Notes under the pieces: generated by a model | The model's input: only the letters and a program-made list of their open reading frames with translations | Database searches by the model: none | Told to the model about the DNA's origin: nothing | Part shown: positions 27,274 to 35,976 of the stretch, one piece after another | How the letters are laid out: every line of letters starts with the position of its first letter | Numbering within the stretch: the first letter of the stretch is position 1 | Program-made: the position numbers and the translations under genes | Assembly: GCA_018449595.1 (NCBI GenBank) | Contig: JAAVUU010000003.1 | Span: forward strand, 248,001-312,000 | Direction: 5' to 3' | From: Rhizobiales bacterium dw_265 | GTDB taxonomy: Bacteria > Pseudomonadota > Alphaproteobacteria > Micropepsales > Micropepsaceae | DNA length: 64,000 nt

Positions 27274-28632
27274 ATGTCTACTTCTATCACCAAGTCCCCG
27301 CAGAAGATCGCTTCCCGCGGGACAGTCTTGGAAACCAGTCTCTCCTTTGACCGGTCTGCGGCGCTTATCGCGGAGAATGCGGAGCATATCGCGGGCGGGG
27401 TGAATAGTAATTTCCGCATCGGCATGGCGGGGGGCCCGCTGGTGTTCGACCGGGGCGAGGGCCCCTATCTGATCGACGCCGATGGCAACAGGCTGATCGA
27501 CTATTACTGCGGCATGGGCGCGATGATCCTGGGCCACACGCCCGCTTCCGTGCAGACCGCGGTGAAAGAACAGGTCGAGAAGGGCATTCTCTATGCCGGC
27601 CAGTCGGAGATCGAGTTCGAAGCCGCCAGGATCCTGTGCGAGCGCATTCCGTCGGCTGAGCGCATCCGCTTCGGCTCGTCAGGCTCGGAAGTCGCGCAGG
27701 CTGCCTTCCGCCTGGCGCGTGCCGCCACGGGCAAGCGCATCATTCTGAAGTTCGAAGGCCATTATCACGGCTGGTTCGACAATATCCTGTGGTCCACCGC
27801 GCCGGGCGCGGAGGCCGCCGGCCTTCCGGATGCGCCGGTACTGGTGCCCGGCAGCAAGGGGCAGGCCCCGGCGGACGCCGCGGGCCTGGCTGTGATCGGC
27901 TGGAACGATCTGGCGCGGCTGGAAGCCCGCCTGGCCAAAGGCGATGTGGCGGGCGTGATCATGGAGGCCGCCATGTGCAACCAGGGCGCGATCGCGCCGG
28001 CACAAGACTATCTTGAAGGCGCGCTGGCGGCCTGCCGCAGGCATGGCGCCATCCTGATCTTCGACGAAGTCATTACCGGCTTCCGGTTGGGGCGTTCCGG
28101 CGCGCAGGGCCGCTTCGGCGTCTCCCCCGATCTTTCGATCTTCGCCAAGGCGATCGCCAACGGCTTTCCGGTGGCGGCGATCGCGGGGCGCGCGGACCTG
28201 CTGGAGATGTTCGTCACCGGCGGCGTGCTGCATGGCGGCACCTTCAACGCCCAGCCGGTGACGATGGCGGCGATGGTGGCGACGCAGAACGCACTGACGC
28301 CGGAGCAGTATGAGAGCGCGTCCGGGCGCGGCGTGCGGCTGCGCGATGGCATTGCCGATATCCTGCAGGAGGCCGGCGTCAAGGCGCAGGTCGGCGGATT
28401 CGAGCTGATGTTCCATGTCGGCTTCGGGCTGGATGCCCCCGCGCACGACTATCGCGACCTGCTGCGATCCGACAAGGCGCTGTATGTGAAGTTCGCGCAC
28501 GCGCTGCTGAAGCGCGGCGTGCGGGTGCTGGAACGCGGCGCATGGTTCGTGTCTTTCGCGCACGATGACGCGGTCATCGACGCCACGCTGGAAGCGGTGC
28601 GCGGAGCCGCCAGGGAGATTGCCGCGACATAG
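27274..28632 (+). CDS. class III aminotransferase, glutamate-1-semialdehyde aminomutase-like
   Basis: This 452-residue PLP enzyme has the class III layout: GSSGSEV at 134-140 for cofactor phosphate, GHYHG at 162-166, FDEVITGFR at 263-271 with Asp264, and the catalytic Lys292 in IFAKAIANGFPV. The overall pattern is closest to glutamate-1-semialdehyde aminomutase. The setting (Lrp regulator, amide hydrolase, permease) and the lack of other heme genes argue for a catabolic transaminase or mutase. The ATG at 27274 has AAGGA about seven bases upstream. The exact amino donor is unknown. Confidence 0.88.
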   Translation: MSTSITKSPQKIASRGTVLETSLSFDRSAALIAENAEHIAGGVNSNFRIGMAGGPLVFDRGEGPYLIDADGNRLIDYYCGMGAMILGHTPASVQTAVKEQVEKGILYAGQSEIEFEAARILCERIPSAERIRFGSSGSEVAQAAFRLARAATGKRIILKFEGHYHGWFDNILWSTAPGAEAAGLPDAPVLVPGSKGQAPADAAGLAVIGWNDLARLEARLAKGDVAGVIMEAAMCNQGAIAPAQDYLEGALAACRRHGAILIFDEVITGFRLGRSGAQGRFGVSPDLSIFAKAIANGFPVAAIAGRADLLEMFVTGGVLHGGTFNAQPVTMAAMVATQNALTPEQYESASGRGVRLRDGIADILQEAGVKAQVGGFELMFHVGFGLDAPAHDYRDLLRSDKALYVKFAHALLKRGVRVLERGAWFVSFAHDDAVIDATLEAVRGAAREIAAT

Positions 28633-28714
28633 TTCGAATGGATCGATTCCGACCGCGGAAATTTTGGGGGTCGCCGGAGCGACCGGAGCTGAAACTGGAA
28701 CTGGAGAGTGCATC

Positions 28715-31123
28715 ATGATCGACCTGACACGCCGTACATCCCTGCTGATGATGGGGGTGGCATCCGCTTTCGCCGCCATGGCGCGGCTGCCGGCCCAGGC
28801 GCTGACCAGTCTCACCGCGCGCCCGCGCCGCACGGTGGTCGACGCCGACAAGCATCACGCCCTTACCCTCGCCAAATCCAACAAGACGATTGTCGGCTAC
28901 AGCGACCAGATCACGGTTCGGCCGGGCGAGAAGATCACCTTCTACGCCAGCACTTATGCACCGGGCGATTACAAGGCCTCGCTGGTCAAGGTCATCAATG
29001 GCGACTCGCTGTCGGGCGTAAACCGCTTCCGGGTAGATCCCGTCGCGGCGGACTTTGCGCGGGTTTATCCGGGCGGCGAACAGAAAACCTGGCCCGGTTC
29101 CTACGTCACGTTCGACAAGGCGTCGCCGTCCGCGATCACGAGCAACCGGCAGGATTTCTCGGTGGTGGCGTTGATCAAGCCGACCTTGCCCGGCAAGGGA
29201 CCGCAATTTGTCGCTTCGCAATGGGACCAGACCAACAAGACCGGCTGGGCGATCGGCATTGACGAACGCGGCGAAGGCGCGCTGTGGGTGGGGCAGGGCG
29301 GCGGCAAGTCCTTCAAGCTGCGCACCTCGCGCTTCATCCAGCCCGGGCATTGGACGATGCTGGGTGCATCCTTTGACGCCGCCTCGGGAGAGTGGCGCGT
29401 CTATGACGTTCTGCTGACCGATCCCAATTTCACGCTCGAGTCGCCCACGGACCCCTGGCACTATATTTTCGGCACCCGGCGGCTCAATGCGGACTGGACT
29501 GTCGCCGCCGGCACGCCGATGCGCTTCGCCGCCGGCTGCGGCGAAGTCATGGCGAACGGGCAGCCCGCGCCTTTCGCGCTGTTCAACGGCCGCATCGATG
29601 GCGTGCGCCTTGCGGGCAAGGTGCTGCACCCCACCGACATGATCCGCGTCGCGACCGCGACGAAGCTGGAAGATGCCGCCGGCGACGATATCCGCGGCTT
29701 TTGGGATTTCGGGCGCGGCATCGGCGCCTTCACCGTTTACGACACGACGGCCGCGGCGTGGAACGGCCGCGGCGTCAACTGGCCCCAGCGCGCGATGAAG
29801 GGCTATCACTGGAACAAGAGCATCGACTGGCGCCAGCAGCCCGAGGAATTTTCGGCGATATATTTTCGCGAGGACGATTTGCTGGATGCGGAATGGAAGC
29901 CCAGCTTCGCCTACACGGTGCCTTCGGGCCTGCCCAGCGGCATCTATGCGGTTCACCTGCAGCACGGCAAGTCCGAGCATTATGTGCCCTTCTTCGTGGC
30001 GCCGCCCAAGGGTGTCGCCACCGCGAAGACCGCGTTCCTGATCCCCACCACCACCTATCTCGCCTACACCAACTGGACGCGCAATTTTGCCCAGCTGGAA
30101 CGCTATCCGGCCTTCTATTTCAACGCCGACGACATCGACTTCCTGATGCAGCACCCCGAATTCGGGCGCGGCCTGTACGACCAGCATATCGACGGCACCC
30201 TGGTGACACGCTCGTCGTGGCGGCGTCCGCTGCTGACGGTGACCTTGAAGACCTGGCTGCACCTGATCAATTCCGACACCCAGGTCGTGGACTGGCTGGA
30301 ACATGAAAAAATCCCCTATGACGTCATCACCGACGACCTGGTGCACAAGGAGGGCGCGCCGCTTCTCGCGCGCTACCGCACCGTGATAACGGGACAGCAT
30401 CCGGAATATCAGTCGCCGGAAATTTTCAAGGCGGTCGAGACCTATCTGGGCTCCGGCGGACGCTTCATGTATCTGGGGGGCAACGGCTTCCAGAACCCCG
30501 CGGCGTGGCGCGACGACGGCATTCCCGCGGTCGAATTGCGGCGGCTGAACGAGACCTATTGGACACCGCAGAATTTCGAGGGCGAACGGCGGTTCGAACT
30601 GAACGGCGTCGACAACCAGGAATGGGATCATAGCTGGACCGTGCGCAACCTTGGCCTGCAATATGACGGCACCACCTTCGGTTCGGGCAACACCTATTAC
30701 AGGGTACTGCCGGATTCGAAGAACCCGCGTGCCGCCTTCATGTTCGCCGACGTGAAGTCCGAGATCATCGGCGACTACGGCACCCATTTCGGCGGCGCCG
30801 CCGGCGACGAGTTCGACAGGGTGGATTATGCCGCCGGCACGCCGCGCCACGCGCTGCACCTGGCCAAGTCGGAAGGCACGCCTTTACCCGCCTGGGCCAC
30901 CGGCCCGTTGGCGGCCCAGATGCGCGATAGCTATGACAACAAGACTTATGCGTCGATCACCTTCTTCGAGACGCCGTCCGGCGGCGCGGTCTTTTCCGTG
31001 GGCTCCATGGCTTATATCGGGGCGCTGAACCATGACGGTTTCGACAATGACATCGCCCGGCTGACGACCAATGTGCTGAGGCGATTTTCCGATCCGCAAC
31101 CGTTCAAGCTTCCCCGGGCATAG
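28715..31123 (+). CDS. N,N-dimethylformamidase large-subunit-like amidohydrolase with Tat signal
   Basis: This 802-residue protein matches the large subunit of N,N-dimethylformamidase: a LamG-like beta-sandwich (about residues 140-290), then the catalytic domain with YLAYTNW, GLYDQHIDGT and TGQHPEYQS followed by GGRFMYLGGNGF. The tyrosines in the first two motifs and the glutamate in HPEY correspond, by my reading, to the mononuclear iron ligands of the family. Unusually it starts with a twin-arginine-like signal (LTRRTSLLMMGVASAF), predicting export. No small-subunit gene is nearby. The ATG at 28715 has GGAGAG upstream. The substrate is probably an amide, identity unknown. Confidence 0.85.
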   Translation: MIDLTRRTSLLMMGVASAFAAMARLPAQALTSLTARPRRTVVDADKHHALTLAKSNKTIVGYSDQITVRPGEKITFYASTYAPGDYKASLVKVINGDSLSGVNRFRVDPVAADFARVYPGGEQKTWPGSYVTFDKASPSAITSNRQDFSVVALIKPTLPGKGPQFVASQWDQTNKTGWAIGIDERGEGALWVGQGGGKSFKLRTSRFIQPGHWTMLGASFDAASGEWRVYDVLLTDPNFTLESPTDPWHYIFGTRRLNADWTVAAGTPMRFAAGCGEVMANGQPAPFALFNGRIDGVRLAGKVLHPTDMIRVATATKLEDAAGDDIRGFWDFGRGIGAFTVYDTTAAAWNGRGVNWPQRAMKGYHWNKSIDWRQQPEEFSAIYFREDDLLDAEWKPSFAYTVPSGLPSGIYAVHLQHGKSEHYVPFFVAPPKGVATAKTAFLIPTTTYLAYTNWTRNFAQLERYPAFYFNADDIDFLMQHPEFGRGLYDQHIDGTLVTRSSWRRPLLTVTLKTWLHLINSDTQVVDWLEHEKIPYDVITDDLVHKEGAPLLARYRTVITGQHPEYQSPEIFKAVETYLGSGGRFMYLGGNGFQNPAAWRDDGIPAVELRRLNETYWTPQNFEGERRFELNGVDNQEWDHSWTVRNLGLQYDGTTFGSGNTYYRVLPDSKNPRAAFMFADVKSEIIGDYGTHFGGAAGDEFDRVDYAAGTPRHALHLAKSEGTPLPAWATGPLAAQMRDSYDNKTYASITFFETPSGGAVFSVGSMAYIGALNHDGFDNDIARLTTNVLRRFSDPQPFKLPRA

Positions 31124-31150
31124 ACGCCTGTAGCGAACAAGCACCCCGGC

Positions 31151-32569
31151 ATGCCCGCGCCTGTGACCACAGTGCCCGCCCTCAAGGGCGATATCGGCCG
31201 CTTCCAGCTGTTTGCGTTCGGCTTCGGCTCGATCATCGGGTCCGCGTGGTGCGTGCTGGTGGGAAGCTGGCTGGCGGCGGCGGGACCGGGCGGCGCGGTG
31301 ATCGGCTTTGTGGCCGGCGGCATCGTGGTCGCCTGCATCGGGGCCTGTTACGCCGAACTGACCTCGCGGATTCCCGTCACCGGGGGCGAGTTCAGCTTTA
31401 CCCTCCACGTCTTCGGCCGGGCGCTGGCTTTTTACGTCGGATGGTTCATCGCCCTGGCCTGGATATGCGTTGCCATTTTCGAGGGCCTTGCCGTGGCCTG
31501 GCTGTTTGAAAGACTGGCGCCGGGCATGGGGGACACCGCGCTCTATACGGCGTTTGGCGCCCATGTGACCCGCAACCAGCTGGTTATCGGCTGCATCGGC
31601 GCGCCTATTATCGCGGTCCTGAATTATGCCGGCGGTCAAACGCTGGCGCGATTCCACAGCCTTCTGACATACAGCTTCATTTCGGTCGCGCTGGGCATGG
31701 TGATGCTGATGCTGTTTCAGGGCCATGCCCGAAATCTGATGCCGCTTCTGCCCGTCAGCCGGCCTGTCTGGTGGCAGGGGGCGGCGGGGATATTCGCGGA
31801 TTGCGCCTTCCTGCTCTGCGGTTTTCAGGCCATCAGCCAGGTGGTGGAGGAAAAATCCCGGCATGTTTCGTTTCAAACCGTGTTCCGCATTCTCGTGCTG
31901 GCGATCGGCGCCGCGGCGGGCTTTTATTGCCTGGTGCTGGTCGCCACCGCCGGCATGGTGTCCTGGCCGTCCCTGACGCCGGGTTCCCTGGCCTTTGTCG
32001 AGGCATCCCGGCTGCTTCCCGGGGCGCGGATGCTGGTGCCGCTGGTTCTGCTGACAGCGATGTTTTCCCTGGTGAAGACCTGGAACGGCGTTTTCATGAT
32101 GGCGGCACGGACCCTCATCGCGCTGGCCAGAAACGGCTTCCTGCCCGCCTGGGTGAACAAGTGGCATGGGCGATCCGGCGTGCCGGCCCCTGTCATCGTC
32201 GCCATCTTCGCCATGAACATCGCGGGGCTGACCCTGGGGCGGGGCGCCATCGGCATATTGGTGGATACCATCACCATCAGCCTGGTGTTCGGATACGCCA
32301 TCTGCTGCATCGCCTTGCCGGTCCTGCGCCGGCGAACGCCCAGTCCTGGTCCCGGCACGGTGACGGCTCCCGGCGCTGTCGTGGCGGCGGGGGTGATGGG
32401 ATCGGTGATCATGGCCGGTGTGGCGATCGTCCAGCCGCTGTTTCAGGCCGGCGGGTTTCCGCCCGTGTATCTGATATTCCCCGCCTGGGGGGCGATCGGT
32501 ACGGTCATGCTTGTTCTGGTGCGTGGCTCCCAGGCGCGGGCCGCACAAAGAAAACTGGCGCTCCCGTAA
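31151..32569 (+). CDS. APC-family amino acid / amine permease
   Basis: This 472-residue integral membrane protein has about twelve hydrophobic segments and the APC first-helix motif FGFGSIIGSAW (residues 18-28), followed by GELTSRIPVTGGEF-like AELTSRIPVTGGEF and the helix-8 region VKTWNGVFMMAARTLIALARNGFLP. It follows the amidohydrolase by 27 bases and is probably cotranscribed. The likely role is uptake of an amino acid or amine used or made by the aminotransferase and amidohydrolase. Confidence 0.88.
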   Translation: MPAPVTTVPALKGDIGRFQLFAFGFGSIIGSAWCVLVGSWLAAAGPGGAVIGFVAGGIVVACIGACYAELTSRIPVTGGEFSFTLHVFGRALAFYVGWFIALAWICVAIFEGLAVAWLFERLAPGMGDTALYTAFGAHVTRNQLVIGCIGAPIIAVLNYAGGQTLARFHSLLTYSFISVALGMVMLMLFQGHARNLMPLLPVSRPVWWQGAAGIFADCAFLLCGFQAISQVVEEKSRHVSFQTVFRILVLAIGAAAGFYCLVLVATAGMVSWPSLTPGSLAFVEASRLLPGARMLVPLVLLTAMFSLVKTWNGVFMMAARTLIALARNGFLPAWVNKWHGRSGVPAPVIVAIFAMNIAGLTLGRGAIGILVDTITISLVFGYAICCIALPVLRRRTPSPGPGTVTAPGAVVAAGVMGSVIMAGVAIVQPLFQAGGFPPVYLIFPAWGAIGTVMLVLVRGSQARAAQRKLALP

Positions 32570-32643
32570 ACGGCGGATGACCGGATGCGGCTCATGGCCG
32601 TCTGGTCGATCTGGTCCGCCCGTAAAGTCGCGGCCACCGGGCA

Positions 32644-32784
32644 TCAGGTTTTGCCATTGGCGTGGAACGCGAACCTCCATTGCACGCCGGCCGGCGGAAA
32701 TTCCAGTTTTCCGGTACCCCTGAGGGCGCGCGGGACGATCTGCTCGATCACGACATGCCCGAACACGCGAAAAGCCCTTTGTTT
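32644..32784 (-). pseudogene. possible 3' remnant of an HWE-type histidine kinase gene
   Basis: The minus strand encodes a 47-codon open stretch ending VFGHVVIEQIVPRAL, RGTGKLEFPP, AGVQWRFAFHA. This resembles the extreme C-terminus of HWE/HisKA_2 kinases (FG..LIE..vp..L.G...L.F...Gv). It is bounded upstream by an in-frame stop at 32785 and has no ATPase-domain boxes in front. It sits at the left border of the low-GC island, consistent with a host gene cut by an insertion or deletion. The match is by eye only. Confidence 0.35.
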
Positions 32785-33003
32785 TCAGCCATTTTGTGAT
32801 GGCTGGGGCAACTGGACACGTTTCGAACCGCGTGTTTCTCCAAGATGCAAGCCCTAAAGGCAGATGCAGGAGACCTCGGTAAACTGGAGAGAATTTTTGA
32901 GTAAGAACGGCCTCAAATAGAGGGACGGATTTGGGGGCACCACGACGCCCTAAAGCCACGTCCAGAGGCGAATCTGCTGAGAAATTGCCCGAGAGTTGCA
33001 ATT
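32785..33003. other. non-coding border of the accessory island
   Basis: No supported gene lies between the kinase-like remnant and the toxin gene. The sequence is less GC-rich than the left flank and contains short stops in all frames. No direct repeat marking an integration boundary was found by eye. Confidence 0.4.
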
Positions 33004-33019
33004 ATGCCTGAAAAGGCAT
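33004..33019. promoter_or_regulatory. inverted repeat, likely higBA autoregulatory operator
   Basis: ATGCCT-GAAA-AGGCAT is a perfect six-base dyad 15 bases upstream of the toxin start. HigA-type antitoxins repress their own operon at such palindromes close to the first gene. Confidence 0.6.
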
Positions 33020-33034
33020 ATATGGAGCCTGTGC

Positions 33035-33433
33035 TTGGTAGACGAACCGGACGACCATCCGCCTAAGCCTCTTAAGTGGATAGGCAGCAGTCGGGACGAC
33101 CTCAAGGCGTTTCCCAGGGACGTGCAGCGTCAAATGGGCGTTGCGCTGTGGGCGTCACAAGTCGGGAGCAAGGCTCCTTACGCGAAACCGCTCAAGGGGT
33201 TTGGCGGTGCGGGTGTATTGGAGATCATAGACGACTTTGATGGTGAGACATACCGGGTGGTTTATACGGTGCGATTTGCAGACGTTGTCTTTGTACTCCA
33301 TGCATTCCAGAAAAAAGCAAAACGCGGCATTGCCACACCGAAGAACGAGATTGAAAAGATCGAACAGCGCCTGAAGCGCGCAAAGGACGAGTACGCATTA
33401 TGGCAAAAAAGCAGGAAGCAGAAATCGAAGTGA
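33035..33433 (+). CDS. higB: HigB-like toxin (phage-derived Gp49 / RelE superfamily)
   Basis: This 132-residue protein matches the Gp49-like HigB family: PLKWIGSSRDDLKAFP at the start, then KPLKGFGGAGVLEI, TYRVVYTVRFADVVFVLHAFQKK split over residues about 75-95, and a basic C-terminal helix. These toxins are ribosome-dependent mRNA interferases. I use the TTG at 33035, with GGAG seven bases upstream; the open frame starts earlier, at 32996. The toxin gene precedes the antitoxin and overlaps it by 34 bases, as usual in higBA. Confidence 0.85.
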   Translation: MVDEPDDHPPKPLKWIGSSRDDLKAFPRDVQRQMGVALWASQVGSKAPYAKPLKGFGGAGVLEIIDDFDGETYRVVYTVRFADVVFVLHAFQKKAKRGIATPKNEIEKIEQRLKRAKDEYALWQKSRKQKSK

Positions 33434-33750
33434 CTACCGGCAGTGATAATGTCTTCGCCGACTTAGGATTTGATCAGCCGGAAGAAGAACTCGCAAAAGC
33501 GAAACTGGCGGTCCATATCTGGAACATCGTGCGTGACCGCAAACTCACACAGGCGGCAACCGGCAAGATCATAGGGTTAGACCAACCCAAGGTGTCGGCT
33601 CTCTTGAATGGACGGTTGGCCAATTTCTCCAGTGACCGGCTCATGCGGTTTATTGCAGCGTTGGGAAAAGACATCGATATTGTCGTCCGTGATACACCAA
33701 AAAGTCGCGTTAAGGGGCGGGTGCGAGTGTTGACGGACGCGGCAGCTTGA
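33400..33750 (+). CDS. higA: HigA-like antitoxin, XRE-family helix-turn-helix
   Basis: This 116-residue protein carries an XRE-type helix-turn-helix at residues about 45-90 (LTQAATGKIIGLDQPKVSAL, then NFSSDRLMRFIAALGKDI). It starts inside the toxin gene. By family it neutralises the toxin and represses the operon through the dyad at 33004-33019. The acidic N-terminus (about residues 1-35) may be the toxin-binding part. Confidence 0.87.
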   Translation: MAKKQEAEIEVTTGSDNVFADLGFDQPEEELAKAKLAVHIWNIVRDRKLTQAATGKIIGLDQPKVSALLNGRLANFSSDRLMRFIAALGKDIDIVVRDTPKSRVKGRVRVLTDAAA

Positions 33751-33884
33751 CGACCATCAACTGGACACCGTCGGAAATAACGCCGGCGTTCCCCAAACGA
33801 ATGTTACCTATTTAAGTCAGCGCATTCCGTGCGCCACCATGCAGCATTCAGCCGAACTACGGCTGGAACGGCGCGAGCAAAATC

Positions 33885-34409
33885 ATGATCCATGAGACCG
33901 CTATGACGGATGAATTCGGCTTCAAACGTCTATCTGTCGATAACTGGATGACGATCGATCCCATCTGGAATGGCACCCTAATGTCCAATCGACCCGGCGA
34001 TCCGGCATCAGGATGGGTCGCAGAATTGGAGGAAGTGAACTTATCCACTTCCGTTCCGGTTGAACTGCGAAAGCTTTTTGCGGTTGCGCGGGCGGCATTG
34101 GCCTATAGCGTGGTCTACTATCCGTTTCTGGCGCTCGGCTCGGAACAAATGACGCGGGTGGCAGAGCGCGCTGTGGCATTGAAATGCAGCATGATGCAAG
34201 CGCCAGCAAAGCTGAAGAGATTCGCGGACAGAATTGATTGGTTGGTCGGCACCGGCGTGTTTGATGAAGAAGCGCAGCAGCGCTGGCACTCAGTGCGCCA
34301 CATCCGCAATGAAGGCGCCCATCCTGAAAATCAAACAATCCTCAATCCTGCGTTGGCGCTCACAACAATGGAAATTATCGTTGAACTGATCGATGATTTA
34401 TTTCGATAG
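33885..34409 (+). CDS. HEPN-like protein (first of the defence operon)
   Basis: This 174-residue protein is of no named family that I recognise with certainty, but its C-terminal half is helical and carries RNEGAH at residues 141-146, the R-x4-H signature of HEPN ribonuclease or HEPN-like domains (DUF4145 type). An ATG at 33903 is an alternative start. It is followed after 68 bases by the SIR2 gene in the same direction. A role as RNase, or as a structural HEPN partner in an antiphage operon, is inferred from the motif and context. Confidence 0.6.
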   Translation: MIHETAMTDEFGFKRLSVDNWMTIDPIWNGTLMSNRPGDPASGWVAELEEVNLSTSVPVELRKLFAVARAALAYSVVYYPFLALGSEQMTRVAERAVALKCSMMQAPAKLKRFADRIDWLVGTGVFDEEAQQRWHSVRHIRNEGAHPENQTILNPALALTTMEIIVELIDDLFR

Positions 34410-34477
34410 CGCGGCCTTCACGACGGGGCGCTCGCGCCAACAGCCATTTCCTCGGTAGGTGGAGAGTAGAAGGTCCG

Positions 34478-35935
34478 ATGAGCGATCCGCTGAAGGCACG
34501 AACGGGGCTCTTTGTTGGCGCGGGCTTCTCCTATGAAGCCGGTATGCCCTTAGTCTGGGAGTTGACAGCCGAAATCAAGAATTGGATCACCGGCGCGAAA
34601 CTGCTGGAGTTAAATGAAAGCTGGAAGGCTCAGGGCGGCGGCCTGTCGGAATCTGTGCTGAACGATTTCCTGTCGGTACTCTCCCGGCCGGATATGCATT
34701 ACGAAGCTATCCTTGGCTATTTAACCGCTCAGACGCGACACCAAAGACAACAGGAGGTCAGTGGGGAGTATCACTACCTCAATTCTTGGCTTATTCAGAT
34801 GGTGTACCACCTGCTGTACTTAAGACAGGTCAATAATTTTGGTTTCCTGCAAGCCAATTTGCCTTTCTATGACGGCATAAAGGCCCTCGTTGAAGAGAGC
34901 GATCCGCTGTGGGTTTTCACGCTAAACCACGACGTCATTATCGAGGCGATTGCGGCCCGTTTGGAAATCAAATTGCACAGCGGTTTTAGCCCAGAGATCA
35001 TCGGGCTTCCGACAAGCAATCGGATGGGCGCGAAGATCGGTGAGATCAGGGCTGAAATCCTAACGAAAGATACGCTCGATAATCACGCGATGTATTTCCC
35101 AAATCCTCCGCAACCGGGCCTCTACTTGCTGAAAATACATGGTGCGCTTGATATTTTTACCTTCAACGATGGTGATGACCTGCTGAAACTCTTGCCCGAC
35201 GGAGAGGGTTGGGCAGGCACGTTGAACGTCTTGCGGGAGGCGAACGAGCATCTGTTCTATCCCGTGCCAGGGGCACCACGCGGCAGAGCGAACACGATGA
35301 ACGTAATCACCTACGCTGATGACCAAGGGATCATGCAGTTTCTGCGTCAAAGCCTATTGGCGGGTGCATACAAGTTCGACAAGCGTTTCAGTCAGACGCT
35401 GCCGATGAGCATGATGAAGCATTTTCAGGACAATATAAACTTTGTCACTCATCTTGTTTGCATCGGCTATAGCTTCGGCGATGTTCATGTCAACCAAGTG
35501 ATCCGGGAGTGGCTAGAATTGACGGATAGCCGTTCGCTGGAAATTGTCTCGCCAGATGCCAAGGATGTGCCGTCATACTTGCTTCATGTGGCACCACAGG
35601 TGAAAATTACGCGGCTGACTGCAACAGCCTATCTGGACGCGCGGGCGGGAATCGCGCGGTCATTGCGGCAAAGAGTTGAGAAGTGCCTACGCGACATTCT
35701 CCGGCTGATGCCGAGGGATTCGGATGCCTCGGAGCAGGCGTCTCCGGACTCCTTACGGCAGATGCAGGTATTTATTGAGATTGTGCAGCGCCTGGAACAA
35801 TTGCCCGCGACCGTGGTCTACGGGGAGGACGGGCCAATCGCTCTCGCGGAAAAGTGGGCGAAGGAACCTGGATTAACCCAGGGGCAATTGCTCGACCGGC
35901 TTCGCGCCAATGTGGCGAAGCAGTATCCTGGTTAA
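34478..35935 (+). CDS. SIR2-like NAD-hydrolase domain protein
   Basis: This 485-residue protein has a full SIR2-type NAD-binding core: FVGAGFSYEAGMP at 12-24, FTLNHD at 147-152 with the catalytic-type Asn150 and Asp152, KIHG with His221, and CIGYSFGDVHVN at 328-339. Such SIR2 proteins in defence systems deplete NAD during phage infection. Residues from about 370 to the end form a helical, charged region unlike the SLOG or macro domains of ThsA. AGAAGG precedes the ATG. Flanking HEPN-like and TIR-like genes make a defensive role likely. Confidence 0.82.
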   Translation: MSDPLKARTGLFVGAGFSYEAGMPLVWELTAEIKNWITGAKLLELNESWKAQGGGLSESVLNDFLSVLSRPDMHYEAILGYLTAQTRHQRQQEVSGEYHYLNSWLIQMVYHLLYLRQVNNFGFLQANLPFYDGIKALVEESDPLWVFTLNHDVIIEAIAARLEIKLHSGFSPEIIGLPTSNRMGAKIGEIRAEILTKDTLDNHAMYFPNPPQPGLYLLKIHGALDIFTFNDGDDLLKLLPDGEGWAGTLNVLREANEHLFYPVPGAPRGRANTMNVITYADDQGIMQFLRQSLLAGAYKFDKRFSQTLPMSMMKHFQDNINFVTHLVCIGYSFGDVHVNQVIREWLELTDSRSLEIVSPDAKDVPSYLLHVAPQVKITRLTATAYLDARAGIARSLRQRVEKCLRDILRLMPRDSDASEQASPDSLRQMQVFIEIVQRLEQLPATVVYGEDGPIALAEKWAKEPGLTQGQLLDRLRANVAKQYPG

Positions 35936-35976
35936 GTGGATGTGGACCGGCAACACTCGGGATTGAAGGCTCACCA

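Noticed and set aside
32795..32850. sequence resembling a tRNA 3' end (TGGCTGGGGCAACTGG, then TTTCGAACC) on the minus strand
   Set aside because: The T-stem does not pair properly and no anticodon or D arm is found at the right distance, so neither a tRNA nor an attachment site can be supported.
28574..33001. two long minus-strand frames opposite the amidohydrolase and permease
   Set aside because: Both are composition shadows without ribosome-binding sites or domain motifs; the plus-strand genes explain the region.
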